64,000 bases of DNA from Bremia lactucae (lineage: Eukaryota; Oomycota; Peronosporomycetes; Peronosporales; Peronosporaceae). The notes under the pieces are model-generated. The model did no database searches, had not been told where the DNA came from, and saw only the letters and a program-made list of their open reading frames with translations. The stretch spans positions 5,348,173 through 5,412,172 of the forward strand of contig NC_090611.1 of the NCBI RefSeq assembly GCF_004359215.1, given 5' to 3'. Shown piece by piece: positions 53,390 to 63,948 of the stretch (the stretch's first letter is position 1; every line of letters starts with the position of its first letter). The translations under genes and the position numbers were made by a program.

Positions 53390-53620
53390 GAAGACTCCCT
53401 TTTAAATGGTTCGTCGAGTTGGACGATGCCATATGGGCTCGTCACATGTTCAACGAGTAAATGCAAGTCGCATTTGCTCAATCAAATTTGGCAGGTCGTA
53501 CCAAAACTTGTGCACTAGGCCTTAAGATGCGTGACCCATATGTCTTTGGGTCGCTAGAATTTTTGAAGCCCGACTCAAACAGACGTTTGAACCACCTAGG
53601 TCTGAGTTGAGAGCTCTTGG
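53390..53620 (+). pseudogene. Family B gag fragment
   Basis: Matches 56830-57060 closely: FVELDDAIWARHMFNE, MQVAFAQSNLAGRTKTCALG, LKMRDPYVFGSLEFLKPDSN and RRLNHLGLS, with stops. This is the capsid region of the family B Gag. It follows the pogo-like sequence directly and is in plus orientation, whereas the family B 3' end to the left is minus-oriented. Confidence 0.75.
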
Positions 53621-55755
53621 CTTACACTGGGATCCTCCCCCTCATTTTTTTTAAAAAAAATCCCTCTACAAATATATATCTGGCTTCTCGGCTATTAGCT
53701 ATAAGTTATAAGTTAGCGACCACAGAACGACCACGGTGGAAGTCAAATCCTATAAGTTAGCGGGGTTATAAGTTTTTGAAGATAAGATATCAGAGGGAGG
53801 ACTGCATGTATATTTATCCACTAATGGGTAGAAACGCCTATTCCTCGGTCGAGTCCGGTTGTTGAACAGAGCTTGACACTGTCCGTGAAGGCTCTCGGGG
53901 ATGTCTTGCCAGCTGGCGTTGGCATTCTATCAGACGTGTGCCGTGAAGTTGGGAGTCCGCTCGCCAACTTTCCCGCTTCCGTATAGCTCTGAGTTGCCTC
54001 ATATTGGTTTCCCAAAACTTCGCAACGCTGCTGTTGATAGGCACGACCGCGTGCTGGAATGTCACTCGGATTTGTTGAACCCCCAGGGTGGTGATGCATA
54101 TGCTGCTCACGATGAATTAGATACGTTTCTATATTGATTCGTAGGCGGCCGCCTCATTCGGATGATCTCGGCGCAGCTGTTCCATTATTGGTCAAAGAAG
54201 CGTGGGCATGCCTTGATTCCCATTGCTCTCCAGTCCAGTGGCAGGTGAGTTTCTGCCAACAGGCTCGCGCGCAGGGGCACTTCTAGAAGTTTTGTTCCAG
54301 CGTCTCTTTCATCCCGCGACGCAGTGAAGCTTACGGCAACTACTGTCACGTTCCCGGCCTGCATGGTGCAGGTCGAGTTGCCCTATGCAACGCGATACGC
54401 GACCCACTCTTGGTACTCCGTAAGCATGTTGACATTATCTCTGACCGCTGGAGGCGGCTACTCGAGAGCCGCGGCCTGCCATGCACTTGCCCGCGCCGAG
54501 CTGTGGAGGGCCCGCAACGTCTCCGTCAGTGGAAGCTCCGATCCTTTATACCCATAAAACAGTTGTTTCTTCAGTACGAAAAGAACGCGTTTGCTTGCAG
54601 TGGAGTCAGGTACGCTCCACGGCAATCCATGTAGGAGCGGATGCGCCTGAAAAACGATGCATCCAGCCGCATGTGCCTTCCGGAGCTTTCGACAGTCAGC
54701 TGCCGTGCTAGGAACATCGGTGTTGGTTGTAGCGATGCGCCAGTGGATGCCATTACTCCCTTGCTCAGGTCAATCGTACTTCGCTTGGCGGAGTCTGGGG
54801 ATATGTTGTACGCCTGAGAAGTCGATGTGGGTGACGTGGCACTATGAGCCGCTGTGCTCTAAGGCGTTTACCGACTTTTAATCTCGAAGCGCTAAGGAGA
54901 ATCGCGATACCCCAGCGTCGCAGCTTAGATTGTCGATACATAGTCTCACCAGCCGCCGGAATGATAAGCGAGTATGTCCGATCCCTCCAACCCGTCGCAC
55001 CTGAAGATCTGCTACGCGCAGGGCCGACTTTTGTCGTATTTCTTGAGCAGTAAGACGTGTCCAGTCTGGTCACGCATCCAAGAATTGTTAGTCCGAAAAA
55101 AAAGTACGTGGACCAGAAGGCCGTATATTCTGGTTTCAGCGCAGGTGGCCAGGGAGCGGCCCTGAAAGCTCCACTAACCATTCCTCCGACGTGGTCCAGC
55201 TAGTAGCCCCTCCCGTCAGGTCAGTGAGCTCGCGCTTTTACTGCCGCTGCCCCTCAACCCGAGCAGGCAGTGTTGGCCGCAATTAGGGTCCGAGTAATTG
55301 ATGTATACGACAGCCGGAGATCCGTTGCCTTCGGGTCGTGTCTGGGCGCGATGAAACTCCTAGCTAATCACCCTGAGGTACTCCGCGAAAGGCCCAAGCC
55401 TGCCACGCTATCGAATAGATGTCTTGGCGTTAAGTTAGCCACAGGATGGCATGTTTGACTCACTGCGTCTTGCGCGCAATGAGAATGGACGCCAGACCTA
55501 CCCCGCCCGCTCGTTTAAGAGTGTACAACAGAGCTGGATCAACTTTGTGTCGGCTATCGTCCGTGATGGTTTTACTGTCGCTTATCAATATGATGATGGG
55601 ACCGTACGAGCGCTACCAATTTTGTGTTGTCATCATCTAAAACTAGTTGTCTAATCACGCTGGGTCCAATAGAATAACTATACAAATGCAAATTGTCAAT
55701 TAGTCTTGATTGGCTCTAATGTTATGGCAATGTATCCACGTTATGGCGTCGAGAT
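53621..55755. other. Degenerate DNA of unknown origin
   Basis: Starts AT-rich with two ATAAGTTAGCG repeats (about 53710 and 53755), then becomes GC-rich. Many short frames on both strands, none over 140 codons. A plus-strand segment RRLIRMISAQLFHYWSKKRG (about 54150), a KKYVDQKAVYSGFSAGGQGA stretch (about 55100) and NGRQTYPARSFKSVQQSWIN (about 55490) read like pieces of one decayed coding sequence. I do not recognise the family. Confidence 0.35.
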
Positions 55756-55940
55756 TGTAACGGGATATACTGTTACATAACTTATTTCCATCAAGAGGAA
55801 TTATACATCTTATTCCCTGTAAGAGGTAAATAAAAAGACGTATAAAATTGAGGAAATGCTTACGGCATTCCATTTCGGCTTACGGCACCCCACATAAATA
55901 ATGATCGATCAGAGTAGATATCTAACACCGTAACGGGGCA
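55756..55940 (+). repeat. Short LTR-like fragment
   Basis: Begins TGTAACGGGATATACTGTTACA, like a family B LTR start, and contains another TAACGGGGCACC near 55931. The intervening 170 bases (AAGAGGTAAATAAAAAGACG) resemble the 22399 LTR start region. Probably a deleted LTR. Confidence 0.5.
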
Positions 55941-55979
55941 CCTTTCGCTAGAACTGACAACAGTACTTATGAGCCAACA

Positions 55980-56427
55980 TGTAACGGGGTGTATCGTTAC
56001 ATGAAATTAACACTTAAAGGTTGTTAATTAATATATTATCTAAAAGGTAGATAATATTTGGAGGATATTACTTTAAATAGTAATGCTCAGAAATCTTATC
56101 CATAAATAGGTATAGGCCATTATATCTATTTATCCCGCAGACTAATCAACTGTAGATGTAAGCAAAAGTGAGAGACAGATAAGATAAGATTTCAATTGCG
56201 TGTTTAGTGTTAGTTTATAATTAAGTTAGAGTTAACAGATAGAAAGAAGAGATACTTAATTATATTAATACAATTTTCATTTTACCCTCTTTAAGCTAGT
56301 TACCTTAAAGAGAAGTCTTCCTCTGCACGCACAAGTGTACGTGAAATAACGTAGAGCACCACTCGCAACTGAAGCAGTGCGAAGTGGACTTGTACTGAAG
56401 CAGTACAAGTCGTAGTGCCCCGTTACA
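55980..56427 (+). repeat. Family B 5' LTR
   Basis: TGTAACGGGGTGTATCGTTA...GTGCCCCGTTACA, 448 bases, with inverted terminal sequence TGTAACGGGG/CCCCGTTACA. Internal perfect hairpins include GACTTGTACTG/CAGTACAAGTC (56387-56411) and CTCTTTAA/TTAAAGAG near 56290. Confidence 0.9.
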
Positions 56428-56429
56428 CC

Positions 56430-56438
56430 TGGTAGCAC
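56430..56438 (+). promoter_or_regulatory. Primer-binding site
   Basis: TGGTAGCAC begins two bases after the LTR end. It is complementary to a tRNA 3' end of the form GUGCUACCA; initiator-methionine tRNA is the common primer for TGGTAGC sites. The assignment to a specific tRNA is inferred. Confidence 0.6.
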
Positions 56439-56490
56439 TTTGTAGTCCGTCCAAGGACCACATTTCCTTCATCTAACATGGACATGTTAG

Positions 56491-57480
56491 ATGATAGTGG
56501 GAATACGCATCACGTTTTCCGTGAAAGCTACTCCTTTTTTAAGTGACATAGAAAGGAGTGCGGTCGAACGAATGAGTTTGACCGTAGGAAACGATGCAAT
56601 CTTGGCAATGCTGTCCAATTTGGACAGAGATGCCCTCCTTTCAGCCATCGCCAAGTTCATACAACATGAACTTGACGAGGCGAAGGAGAAGGTAGCCTTG
56701 CTGAATCAGCAAGGCTCTCAACAGGCAGAACTGTTAGGTTACAACAGGTACAGACCTCTGTACCTGGGACGACGCACACGCGTCGTCCCGAAGCCCTAAA
56801 GATTGACATCTCTATGTAAAGGGGACTCCCTCTTAAGATAGTTCGTCGAGTTGGGCGATGTCATAAATGCTCGTCACATCGTCGACGAGCAAATGCAAGT
56901 CGCATTTGCTCAATCAAATTTGGCAGGTCGTGCCAAAAAATTTGGGCACTAAGCCTTAAGTTGCGTGACCCATATGTCGTTGAGTAACTAGAGACTTTTA
57001 AATCCCGGCTCAAACAGACGTTTGAACTGCCTAGGGCTAAGTTCAGAGCTCGATCAGAGATTCTGGAACTCAAGCAAGGTAATCGTGATGAATGTTCTTG
57101 CTTATGCCCAGCACATACGTCTGTCAACGAGTTGTATTACGAACAACTTAGCTCATGAACACACGTTAATCACGGTGTTCCCGCAAGGTCTTACGGATGG
57201 TCCCGTAAAGACCCACCTGTTCCGCTTAGAACAGGATACGCTTGAAGAAGCAATATCCGCTGCGGAACAGGAGGACTTTAGCTTGAGACAGGCTCAAGCT
57301 AGTTCGTCATCATATCGTCCTCCAAGACGACACGAGCTTGGAGGTCCAGAACCTATGGACCTCTCTTATGTCGAAAGCGAGACCTCGCTTTTCGAACAGT
57401 AAGCGATTGCAGAAATGCAATCGCTGTCAAAAGTTAGGTCACTACGCTCATGCGTGAAGTGCCCCACACCCAGTACCGAT
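56491..57480 (+). pseudogene. Family B gag
   Basis: 56572-56799 encodes MSLTVGNDAILAMLSNLDRD and HELDEAKEKVALLNQQG. After a stop comes the capsid (about 56830-57060), then 57090-57402 with AYAQHIRLSTSCITNNLAHE, TVFPQGLTDGPVKTHLFRLE and PEPMDLSYVESE. A stop precedes a CNRCQKLGHYAHA zinc knuckle (about 57418) that ends in a stop where the last Cys is expected. The region holds many perfect hairpins, for example arms of 12 bp at 56469-56494 and 10 bp at 57402-57425. Confidence 0.85.
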
Positions 57481-57718
57481 AAGTACTGAACGTAATGATG
57501 GACTGAATGTCAAAAAGGGCAACGGTCGCGGGTCCAACGTTGTTACAAAATCGCAACAACGAGGCGGACCGCCAAAAAAACGGTCGGGGTCAGTAGGGGC
57601 GCAACGCCCTACTGATCCAGCAACCTCGAGAGAATTTGCAAACCTCTCGACTAAAGTCGCTACAGACACAGAATCATTATGTGTCTCTGCACCTGGCGAT
57701 GAGGTATCACTCATCACC

Positions 57719-58483
57719 TTGAAGTTAAAAGTGACAAATGATTTGTCACTTAGAGCCCTAGTGGACTGTGGGGCGTCGAATCACTTTATTCGTTGCCATT
57801 CGCTAGAGGGCCGTAGGCTTAAATATGTTGAGCGCGACATCCCTTCAACGAGGATGACGGTGCGTCTAGCGACAGGCGCATCGATAACAATACTGAAACG
57901 CGTAGTGAAATTTCACTACACGTTATAAGTATTACAGTACGCTGATGATTTCATCGTACTGGATTTGGATGACAAATTTGATGTCATCCTAGATTTACCC
58001 TGGCTCAGAAAATATGAGCCAAGAGTCAGCTGGCAGCATCGATCTGAAAAGATGCCTACCACTTGTTCATCAGATGGCCATCTGATAAACGTCTTGGAGC
58101 GTCCACAGGCGTTTAAATGTACTAAGAGTGAGTGCGATGGCCTCACTTGTGGTACAGTCGTTAGTGCGACTGCACAAGATCACAATGTGATGACTAATCA
58201 CACTGTGGAGTCAGCTGCCGGCGGCTGTGCGAATGCACAGGCAGCGCCGAAGATCCACCACTCGAAGAAGTCGAGCGGATTGAGACATGAATGTACGCCT
58301 AGCAGGCGACATTCAAGCAGAATACCGGTTGCCCCAAAGGGACAACACGATGATCCTAGGTCGAGTAGAGAGTCGACCGTAGAGGACCCGACTGTGATAG
58401 CGCAAGCACAGTCGGAAGACATTGAGGGAAAAAGACCCCACGTACTTGAGGCTGGCCAGTTTCAGTCGATTGATGGGACTTAG
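57719..58483 (+). pseudogene. Family B protease and linker
   Basis: 57719-57928 contains LRALVDCGASNHFIR with the catalytic Asp-Cys-Gly-Ala (usually Asp-Ser/Thr-Gly) and TVRLATGASITILKR, ending at a stop. 57965-58483 continues with DKFDVILDLPWLRKYEPRVS and a long low-complexity linker. The linker joins directly to the RT thumb near 58470, so fingers and palm (about 900 bases in relatives) are deleted. Confidence 0.8.
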
Positions 58484-58975
58484 ACAGTTCCTTGGAATAG
58501 TGGCGTACTTGCACAAGTACTCTCGCAATTATGCAGAGATGACAGTTCATCTCTCTTGTCTCTTGAAAAAAACGAGAAATGGCTATGGAACGCATGTTAT
58601 CAGCGTTCGTTTGAAGGTATGAAGCAAAGCTTGATGCAATCGCCCATCTTGGCGATTGCAGATCAATACAGACCATTCCATGTGTCTGTGAAGCCAGCAA
58701 TTTCGCAATCGGCTGTGCAAAATGCAATACGATACAGACGGCGCTTAGCGCGTCGTCTGTTATCAATCACGTCAGCTGAAACTTTGCACAGCCGATTGCA
58801 GATAGACCGTTCATCGTATATACGGACCATGCGTCATTACGTCAGGCCGTAAACAGCCCACACCTCTCGCAAAGAATGGCAGGGTGGCTGTCCTTCTTTG
58901 TGGAGTATGATTTTTCCATAGAATATAAACCAGGACGACCTAGTGTCGTCGCTGATGCGTTCTGACGTCGACCCG
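58470..58975 (+). pseudogene. Family B RT thumb and RNase H
   Basis: LRQFLGIVAYLHKYSRNYAE, a small frameshift, NEKWLWNACYQRSFEGMKQS, LMQSPILAIADQYRPFHV. An internal deletion then joins the RNase H start to IADRPFIVYTDHASL-like sequence. It ends YKPGRPSVVADAF near 58965, with a stop replacing Ser at the RRPD junction. Confidence 0.8.
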
Positions 58976-59108
58976 AATTCAAGCCGGCTGTGCACTCTAA
59001 CAATGAAAATAATCCCACTGCTGGAACATCCATTACAAGTGTTCCGTCGCTAACTTGTTTGATGACGTAAAGACAGCCTACATAGAAGATAAAGACCTTT
59101 TGCGTTGA

Positions 59109-60725
59109 ATGGATCATCTGATGAATCCATCCATTAAATCATTTAAAGATTTACCGGCTTTATATCGATCGTCATCCGATCGATACACAACACGCAACGA
59201 CTTACTGTACTACACAGCTGTTGCCGGCGACACTCCACGTGTCGTCGTCCGAACTCATAATGATTTGCGCTTGCGCATCATGTATGAGTGTCACGATGCA
59301 CCAAAAAGTGGGCATCGTGGACATGAAAAAACTTATCTCACAGTAAGTCGCGACTTTTACTGGCCCCGTTAGTATCACTTCGTGCGCAGGTACATTCGTG
59401 CTTGCGAGGTATGTCGACGGATGAAGCCTAGCCCTTCATCTTTTGCACCTTTAAGAACTTTCCCACTTCCGGCTGAATGTTGGCAGTCCATATCTATGGA
59501 CTTCGTCTTCGGATTTTCCAAAGACGTTCACAAAAACAATGGAATCCTTGTTTTTGTAAACAGATATAGCAAGATGGTACATCTTGTTGCAGTACCAGAG
59601 CTGATCCTGGCTCCGGATTGTGCCCGTTCTTTATCGACACGGTATTCAAACTGCACTGTTTAACCCGTGAACTGGTTTTGGATAGAGATTTACGGTTCAC
59701 GACGGAGTTTTAACAATCCGTGTTCCGATCTTGCGGAACTCGGCTGACTATGTCAACTTTTAATCATTCAGAGACAAATGGCCAGACGCAACGCGTAAAT
59801 CGCGACCTTGAAGAGATACTTCGAGGTTACGTCCAATCGTATCCGAATAAGAGCGAGTCTTTACCGATGGTCGAATTCGCCATCAACAATTCGGTGCATG
59901 CGTCTACAACGCATACACCGTTCTTCGTGAATGGCTTACGCCATCCACGCATACCCACCCATTTAGAGGGATCCTCTAGTTTGGGGGGGGGGCTCGCACG
60001 AGAAAGCCATTTCTGGCTCATGCTCACCACGCTTCGAAGTTAACAATGACACGAGTGATGTCGAAGCAATCGACATCGAAGATGAGAAAGATCTCATAGC
60101 AGTGCGCTTTGTGCGCACTGGAAAAGATAAAACAAATGAGTCAGCAGAAAAAAAAATTCTGCTGGCTCGAGAATCCGTAATCCGTTTCGTATAGGATTTC
60201 ATTGCTAACGCAAAGGACCGTTAGAAACGGGACGCAGACAAACATGGAAGAGCAAATGTTCTTTTATTGAAAATTAATGACCTAGAACTACTCTCTACGG
60301 TAAACTTACCTAAGCGTGTAGTTACTAATGTGGGTAGCAGTAAACTACTACCCAAGTTCATTGGGCCACTCCGTGTACTGCATCGCGGAGGCAATGCGTA
60401 CCCAATAGAATTACAACATAGGATGCGTTTGCATCCTACGTTTTACTTTGGTCGGCTCCGCCCGTACCATCAGTACGCGGTTTCTTCCAAGGACGGATCT
60501 GACCACCCTTGTCAAGAATCCCTAAAAGATTCTTGTGGTCACGAACCAGATTCTCATTCTGGATCTGGAGATTCTCATGTCGGGTCCGAATATCCTCGAA
60601 ACCGCGATGAGCTGACGACAGCTCATCACGAAGATCGTGATATTTCCGTTCGTACTCCAGCATTGAGTACGCGCTCTTCGGACGGTTTTCCAACCGTTCG
60701 ATATAGTGAGCTTGCTAAGTGTTAA
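59109..60725 (+). pseudogene. Family B integrase
   Basis: Zinc domain 59109-59440 (LRIMYECHDAPKSGHRGHEK, CEVCRRMKPSP). Core start SISMDFVFGFSKDVHKNNGI with the first Asp, then NRYSKMVHL. The second Asp region (59670-59760) is frameshifted. ETNGQTQRVNRDLEEIL and VEFAINNSVHASTTHTPFFV follow. C-terminal part 60267-60480: LPKFIGPLRVLHRGGNAYPI, MRLHPTFYFGRLRPYHQY. The sequence then enters the linker and is cut at 60716 by the inversion; the chromodomain lies in the inverted block. Confidence 0.85.
60436..60725 (-). pseudogene. Antisense coiled-coil region overlapping the pol linker
   Basis: The minus strand is open for about 95 codons: IERLENRPKSAYSMLEYERK, YHDLRDELSSAHRGFEDIRT, RHENLQIQNENLVRDHKNLL, then WKKPRTDGTGG and a stop. 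The heptad-like spacing of Leu, Ile and charged residues suggests a coiled coil. It is the C-terminal part of the antisense ORF, and its upstream part is in the inverted block to the right. Confidence 0.6.
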
Positions 60726-60752
60726 ATTCATTTAACGACACCCCCCGTTACA
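60717..60752 (-). repeat. First 36 bases of the 3' LTR, inverted
   Basis: The reverse complement reads TGTAACGGGGGGTGTCGTTA and ends AACACTT, exactly the LTR part missing from 62045. The minus-strand polypurine tract AAGGGAGGAATGA adjoins it at 60753-60765. Confidence 0.85.
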
Positions 60753-62044
60753 TCATTCCTCCCTTAAACGACAATCACTTTGAATGTTATTAAATAGAGT
60801 GGTCATTATAAGACCACTTAATTGAAAACGATGTTGATTGTCAGAACCATCATTTTCAATTATATTGCATGGTTAACGAGTCCATGCGGTGTGTGAATAG
60901 TGCGGCGCCTTCGGCTGCGGTACATGCAGCCGCGGGCGACGCATTATTGTCTCTTGCGGCAGATGTTTTGTCTGCCGTAGTATCATCTTCCCCCACAACA
61001 CAAACTGTTGCGGTCTCCAGTGCCGTCACCCGCACTTATTTCTGTGCGTGGTGATGACGATGGCGTAAGCCATCGTAATAACAGTTCTTGTGGTACCCCT
61101 GCTTCAGTGGGTCCCACTCAGGGGAGTGCAGACAATAAAATGTCTCGTCTTTCCCCTGAGAAAAAGCCGTGGCTTTTGCCGAACGGCTAGTCAGTAGCTT
61201 GTCTGGAGAGACAACTCCTCACAATAAATATCTTTTATTTATTGCGACAAAGCTACATGGTCTTGATCCAGCGCGAAGAACTTTTGCGATAAGGAAGATT
61301 TTATCTCGATGCTTTTCTTAAGCATCGATGGTATAGTGGCAACAACACGCGAGATAAAATCCCGTTAATGCAAGCCTGGAGCGCATTTTTTTCCCAATGT
61401 CAAAGACATTGGATGCGAAGCCTGGCTTCAAAGTCCTAACGCGATTTGCGTTAAGTTTGAGGAAAGAACTCCAACCGGTGCAAGGTTTAAAATTGCATCG
61501 GTCGTCTCGTGAGGCACGACTTCCATGCCTCACGTGGGGTGATCCGTGTCCATCTTGAGTCAACAATACGAAACGTGAAAGGGGATGTTTACTCCCTTTC
61601 ATCACCCTGGGGAAGGGCTCGCATCTCTATTGAGATGCCGATGCGATTGACGTTTTTTGCAATCGATTTACACGCGCCAGGGGCGCGCGTTTTTCAATGG
61701 ACCCTCTAATCCATCTGATGAGTCTCGTTATACTAACGGACGAGGCCCTCAACGTCAACAACCAGCTGGGAACGAGGCTCCCATCTGTCATGCAAAGCTG
61801 AAAAACCGCGCTTGTTAACCAGATAACTCGTTCGCTGCCCCTTCACATCACGGTGGCTTTGAATACGTTCCACAAGGAGCCGTTGGCCACCGCGGAACTC
61901 CACCAAAGGTTGTATTGGAGGAGGTAAAATTAGATCCGAACCCTGTGTCGGATCAAGAGTCGAAGATCAACAAATTCGACCGCTACCTCCATGTATTGGA
62001 GGATGGTCTTGAACACGCGCGGTAAGCGTCACTCATTGGAGTAA
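60753..62044 (+). pseudogene. Family B antisense ORF on an inverted segment
   Basis: Parallel to 49840-51410 in sequence and orientation. Pieces include AAVHAAAGDALLSLAADVLS (60917), VRGDDDGVSHRNNSSCGTPA (about 61045), SPEKKPWLLPNG and a stop (61190), then GARFK, SSPWGRARISIEMP and HAPGARVFQW in several frames, to VLEDGLEHAR near 62025. The chromodomain is on the minus strand at about 61715-61905 (GGQRLLVERIQSHRDVKGQR, SQLVVDVEGLVR). More decayed than the copy at 50346. Confidence 0.65.
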
Positions 62045-62448
62045 AGCTTGTTAATTAATATATTATCTAAAAGGTAGATAATATTTGAAAATATTACAAC
62101 CCATAGTAATATTCGGAATGCTTATCCATTGGTAGATACAGGCCATTATATCTACTTGCTCCGCGGTCCAGTCAGCACGGGACGCGCGCAAAGAGAGAGA
62201 CAGATTAGATTTTATTTCATGTTCTGTATTAGTTTATAATTAAGTTAGTAGTAAATAGATAGAAACAGAAGAGCTTAATTATATTGAATACAGTTTACTT
62301 TTAACCCTCTTTAAAGGAAGTGTATTAAAAAGAGTCTTCCTCTGCACGTATTAGTGCACGTAAAGTGACGTGAGGCAACCACTTGCATTGAAGCAGTGCG
62401 AAGTGGACTTGTACTGAAGCAGTACAAGTCGGCAGTGCCCGGTTAACA
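62045..62448 (+). repeat. Family B 3' LTR lacking its first 36 bases
   Basis: Starts AAAGCTTGTTAATTAATATA, exactly where the inverted fragment leaves off, and ends GTGCCCGGTTAACA. Contains the 11-bp-arm hairpin near 62407-62431. It ends 89 bases before the dynactin start codon, in the same orientation as that gene. Confidence 0.88.
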
Positions 62449-62537
62449 CACCCTTACTTTTGATTTTTTTTCCCTAAAATAAGCAATTAATAAGCTTAAC
62501 AAATAGGGCATGTCATAGTTGCGAGGTATTTCGTGCA

Positions 62538-63948
62538 ATGGCCGACGTTAGCGTTCGCTATGCTTGCAAATGTGGACACCTGGCGCCCGTAAGTTTACTC
62601 TTTTACAGTGAAACGCGTCAAAAACTGGTGTGTCGTCTACCACAATGCAGCGTGGAGGAGTTTGAATCTTTCTACTGTGGAAATTTACTGGTAAATATGC
62701 CATCAAAGGAAGCATCCATGTATCAGAACCGCTCAAGCCGATGCTTTAGTTGCCCCACGTGCCAGACAATACTTTCCACGGCATTTCACGAAAGCTGTCA
62801 GGGCTACTTTCTACTGTGTGCGCACTGCCGCTGGGACTCTTATGAGCTAGAATGGGTAGACGATGACCCGGACGCGTTGATTATGGCAGCTATCACTCGC
62901 GAGCGTCAAGCGGTTCACGAAGATGTATTTCAGGCATTGCAGTCGTATTACATAACTCCCTCGGTATCTTTGGCTAGTGGAGGCAACGCTGCAACGATGA
63001 CATCATCTTTTAAAAATGCCTTTGGGCGTGGTAGCTCACTTCAGGCGCTTGCGGACTCAATGAAAGAGCTTCAGCGTGAGAACCACATCAAAAAGTTTAA
63101 ATATAAAAGACTGGTTGCAATGGGAGGATGGAAGTACGATCAGGCGCTGAATAAGTTGCAGGAGAAGGAAATGAGGCTGATTGAGAACAGACTCGAACAT
63201 CAATGGCCCGAGTTAAAAAAGCAGCTTGCGGTACTTCAAAACGAAGGGGCTTCTTGGAAGGAAGACACACCAGAGATGACGCGTAAAATGTTGAAAGTTC
63301 TTTCGCAAAAATGTGAAATGGGCGAGGTGTCGACGCTGCACCAGCGGCTGCAGAACCCGTTAAATCAGTCACGGGACGTGAAGTTGCTTACCCCTTATCG
63401 GCCACTGCTGCGCGCAAAGCGCGCTTGGCGTTGTGCCGAGTCGATTAAACATGGCACGGCTGGTATTCTTGTAAAGCCCCAGATCAGTCCTATGAGTGGC
63501 GATAGCTCGTTACCCGTATCTGCGTCTTGGTTTAAGAAAGCTAATTTAGCCGCATATCACGTGCCCATTGTTACCTTCCAGCGACTACCATACCGTGTTG
63601 AAGGTACTGGAAATCTGGAATGCGTTCTTTTTGTGGAAAATCCACTTGATGATGCAATCCGCATCACTTTTCGCTCTGCTTCTGCAAATTTGGGAGCTGG
63701 TGGTGATATACGTGAGAATGGACAGGTATACTTTTTGTTGACATAAATAATTTGCTATTCTTTGGATTTCATTTGTGTTTGATTAGGTTTTACTGCAAGA
63801 TTTGACTCCAATTATTGTTGGCCCTTATGAAGACCCAACTCTTGCGGATGCTTTCATTCAAGAGGAGTTGCCATACGGTGCTAATGGTGATATTCCCAAC
63901 GCGATTCTGCTTCAAGCTGCCCGAAATTATATTAAGATAAAACTCTCG
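62538..63948 (+). CDS. DCTN4: Dynactin subunit 4 (p62), 5' part
   Basis: Dynactin p62 is part of the pointed-end complex of dynactin, the dynein activator that links cargo to microtubule transport. Exon 1 (62538-63725, 396 codons) starts MADVSVRYACKCGHLAPVSL. The N-terminal zinc-binding region shows Cys10, Cys12, Cys31, Cys36, then CFSCPTC (68-74) and CAHCRWDS (93-100), the pattern typical of p62. A basic/helical segment follows (MKELQREN, RLVAMGGWKYDQAL), then the conserved LLTPYRPLLRAKRAWRC (residues about 293-310) and the beta-rich FQRLPYRVEGTG. Intron 1 is 63726-63786 (GTATAC...GATTAG, 61 bp, phase 0). Exon 2 is 63787-63948 (VLLQDLTPIIVGPYEDP), with a second donor GTAAGC at 63949. The gene continues beyond the window. 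Start chosen as the first ATG in frame; the zinc region follows at once. Confidence 0.93.

Larger units (their letters stand above)
55980..62448 (+). mobile_element. Family B element with gag-pol, an RT deletion and an inverted 3' segment
   Basis: LTR 55980-56427, primer site, gag, protease, a deletion removing most of RT, RNase H, integrase, an antisense coiled-coil region, then an inverted block 60717-62044, and the remaining LTR 62045-62448. The missing first 36 bases of the 3' LTR are found reversed at 60717-60752. No convincing target duplication (CAACA before, CACCC after). Frames are damaged, but less so than in the left-hand copies. Confidence 0.88.

Noticed and set aside
50434..58660. 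CRISPR-like array or regular repeat array
   Set aside because: The inverted repeats differ in sequence from each other and lie inside coding regions. There is no repeated unit with spacers, and the DNA is eukaryotic.
55975..62453. Five-base target duplication for the family B element
   Set aside because: CAACA before the 5' LTR and CACCC after the 3' LTR agree at only three positions. I do not claim a duplication.
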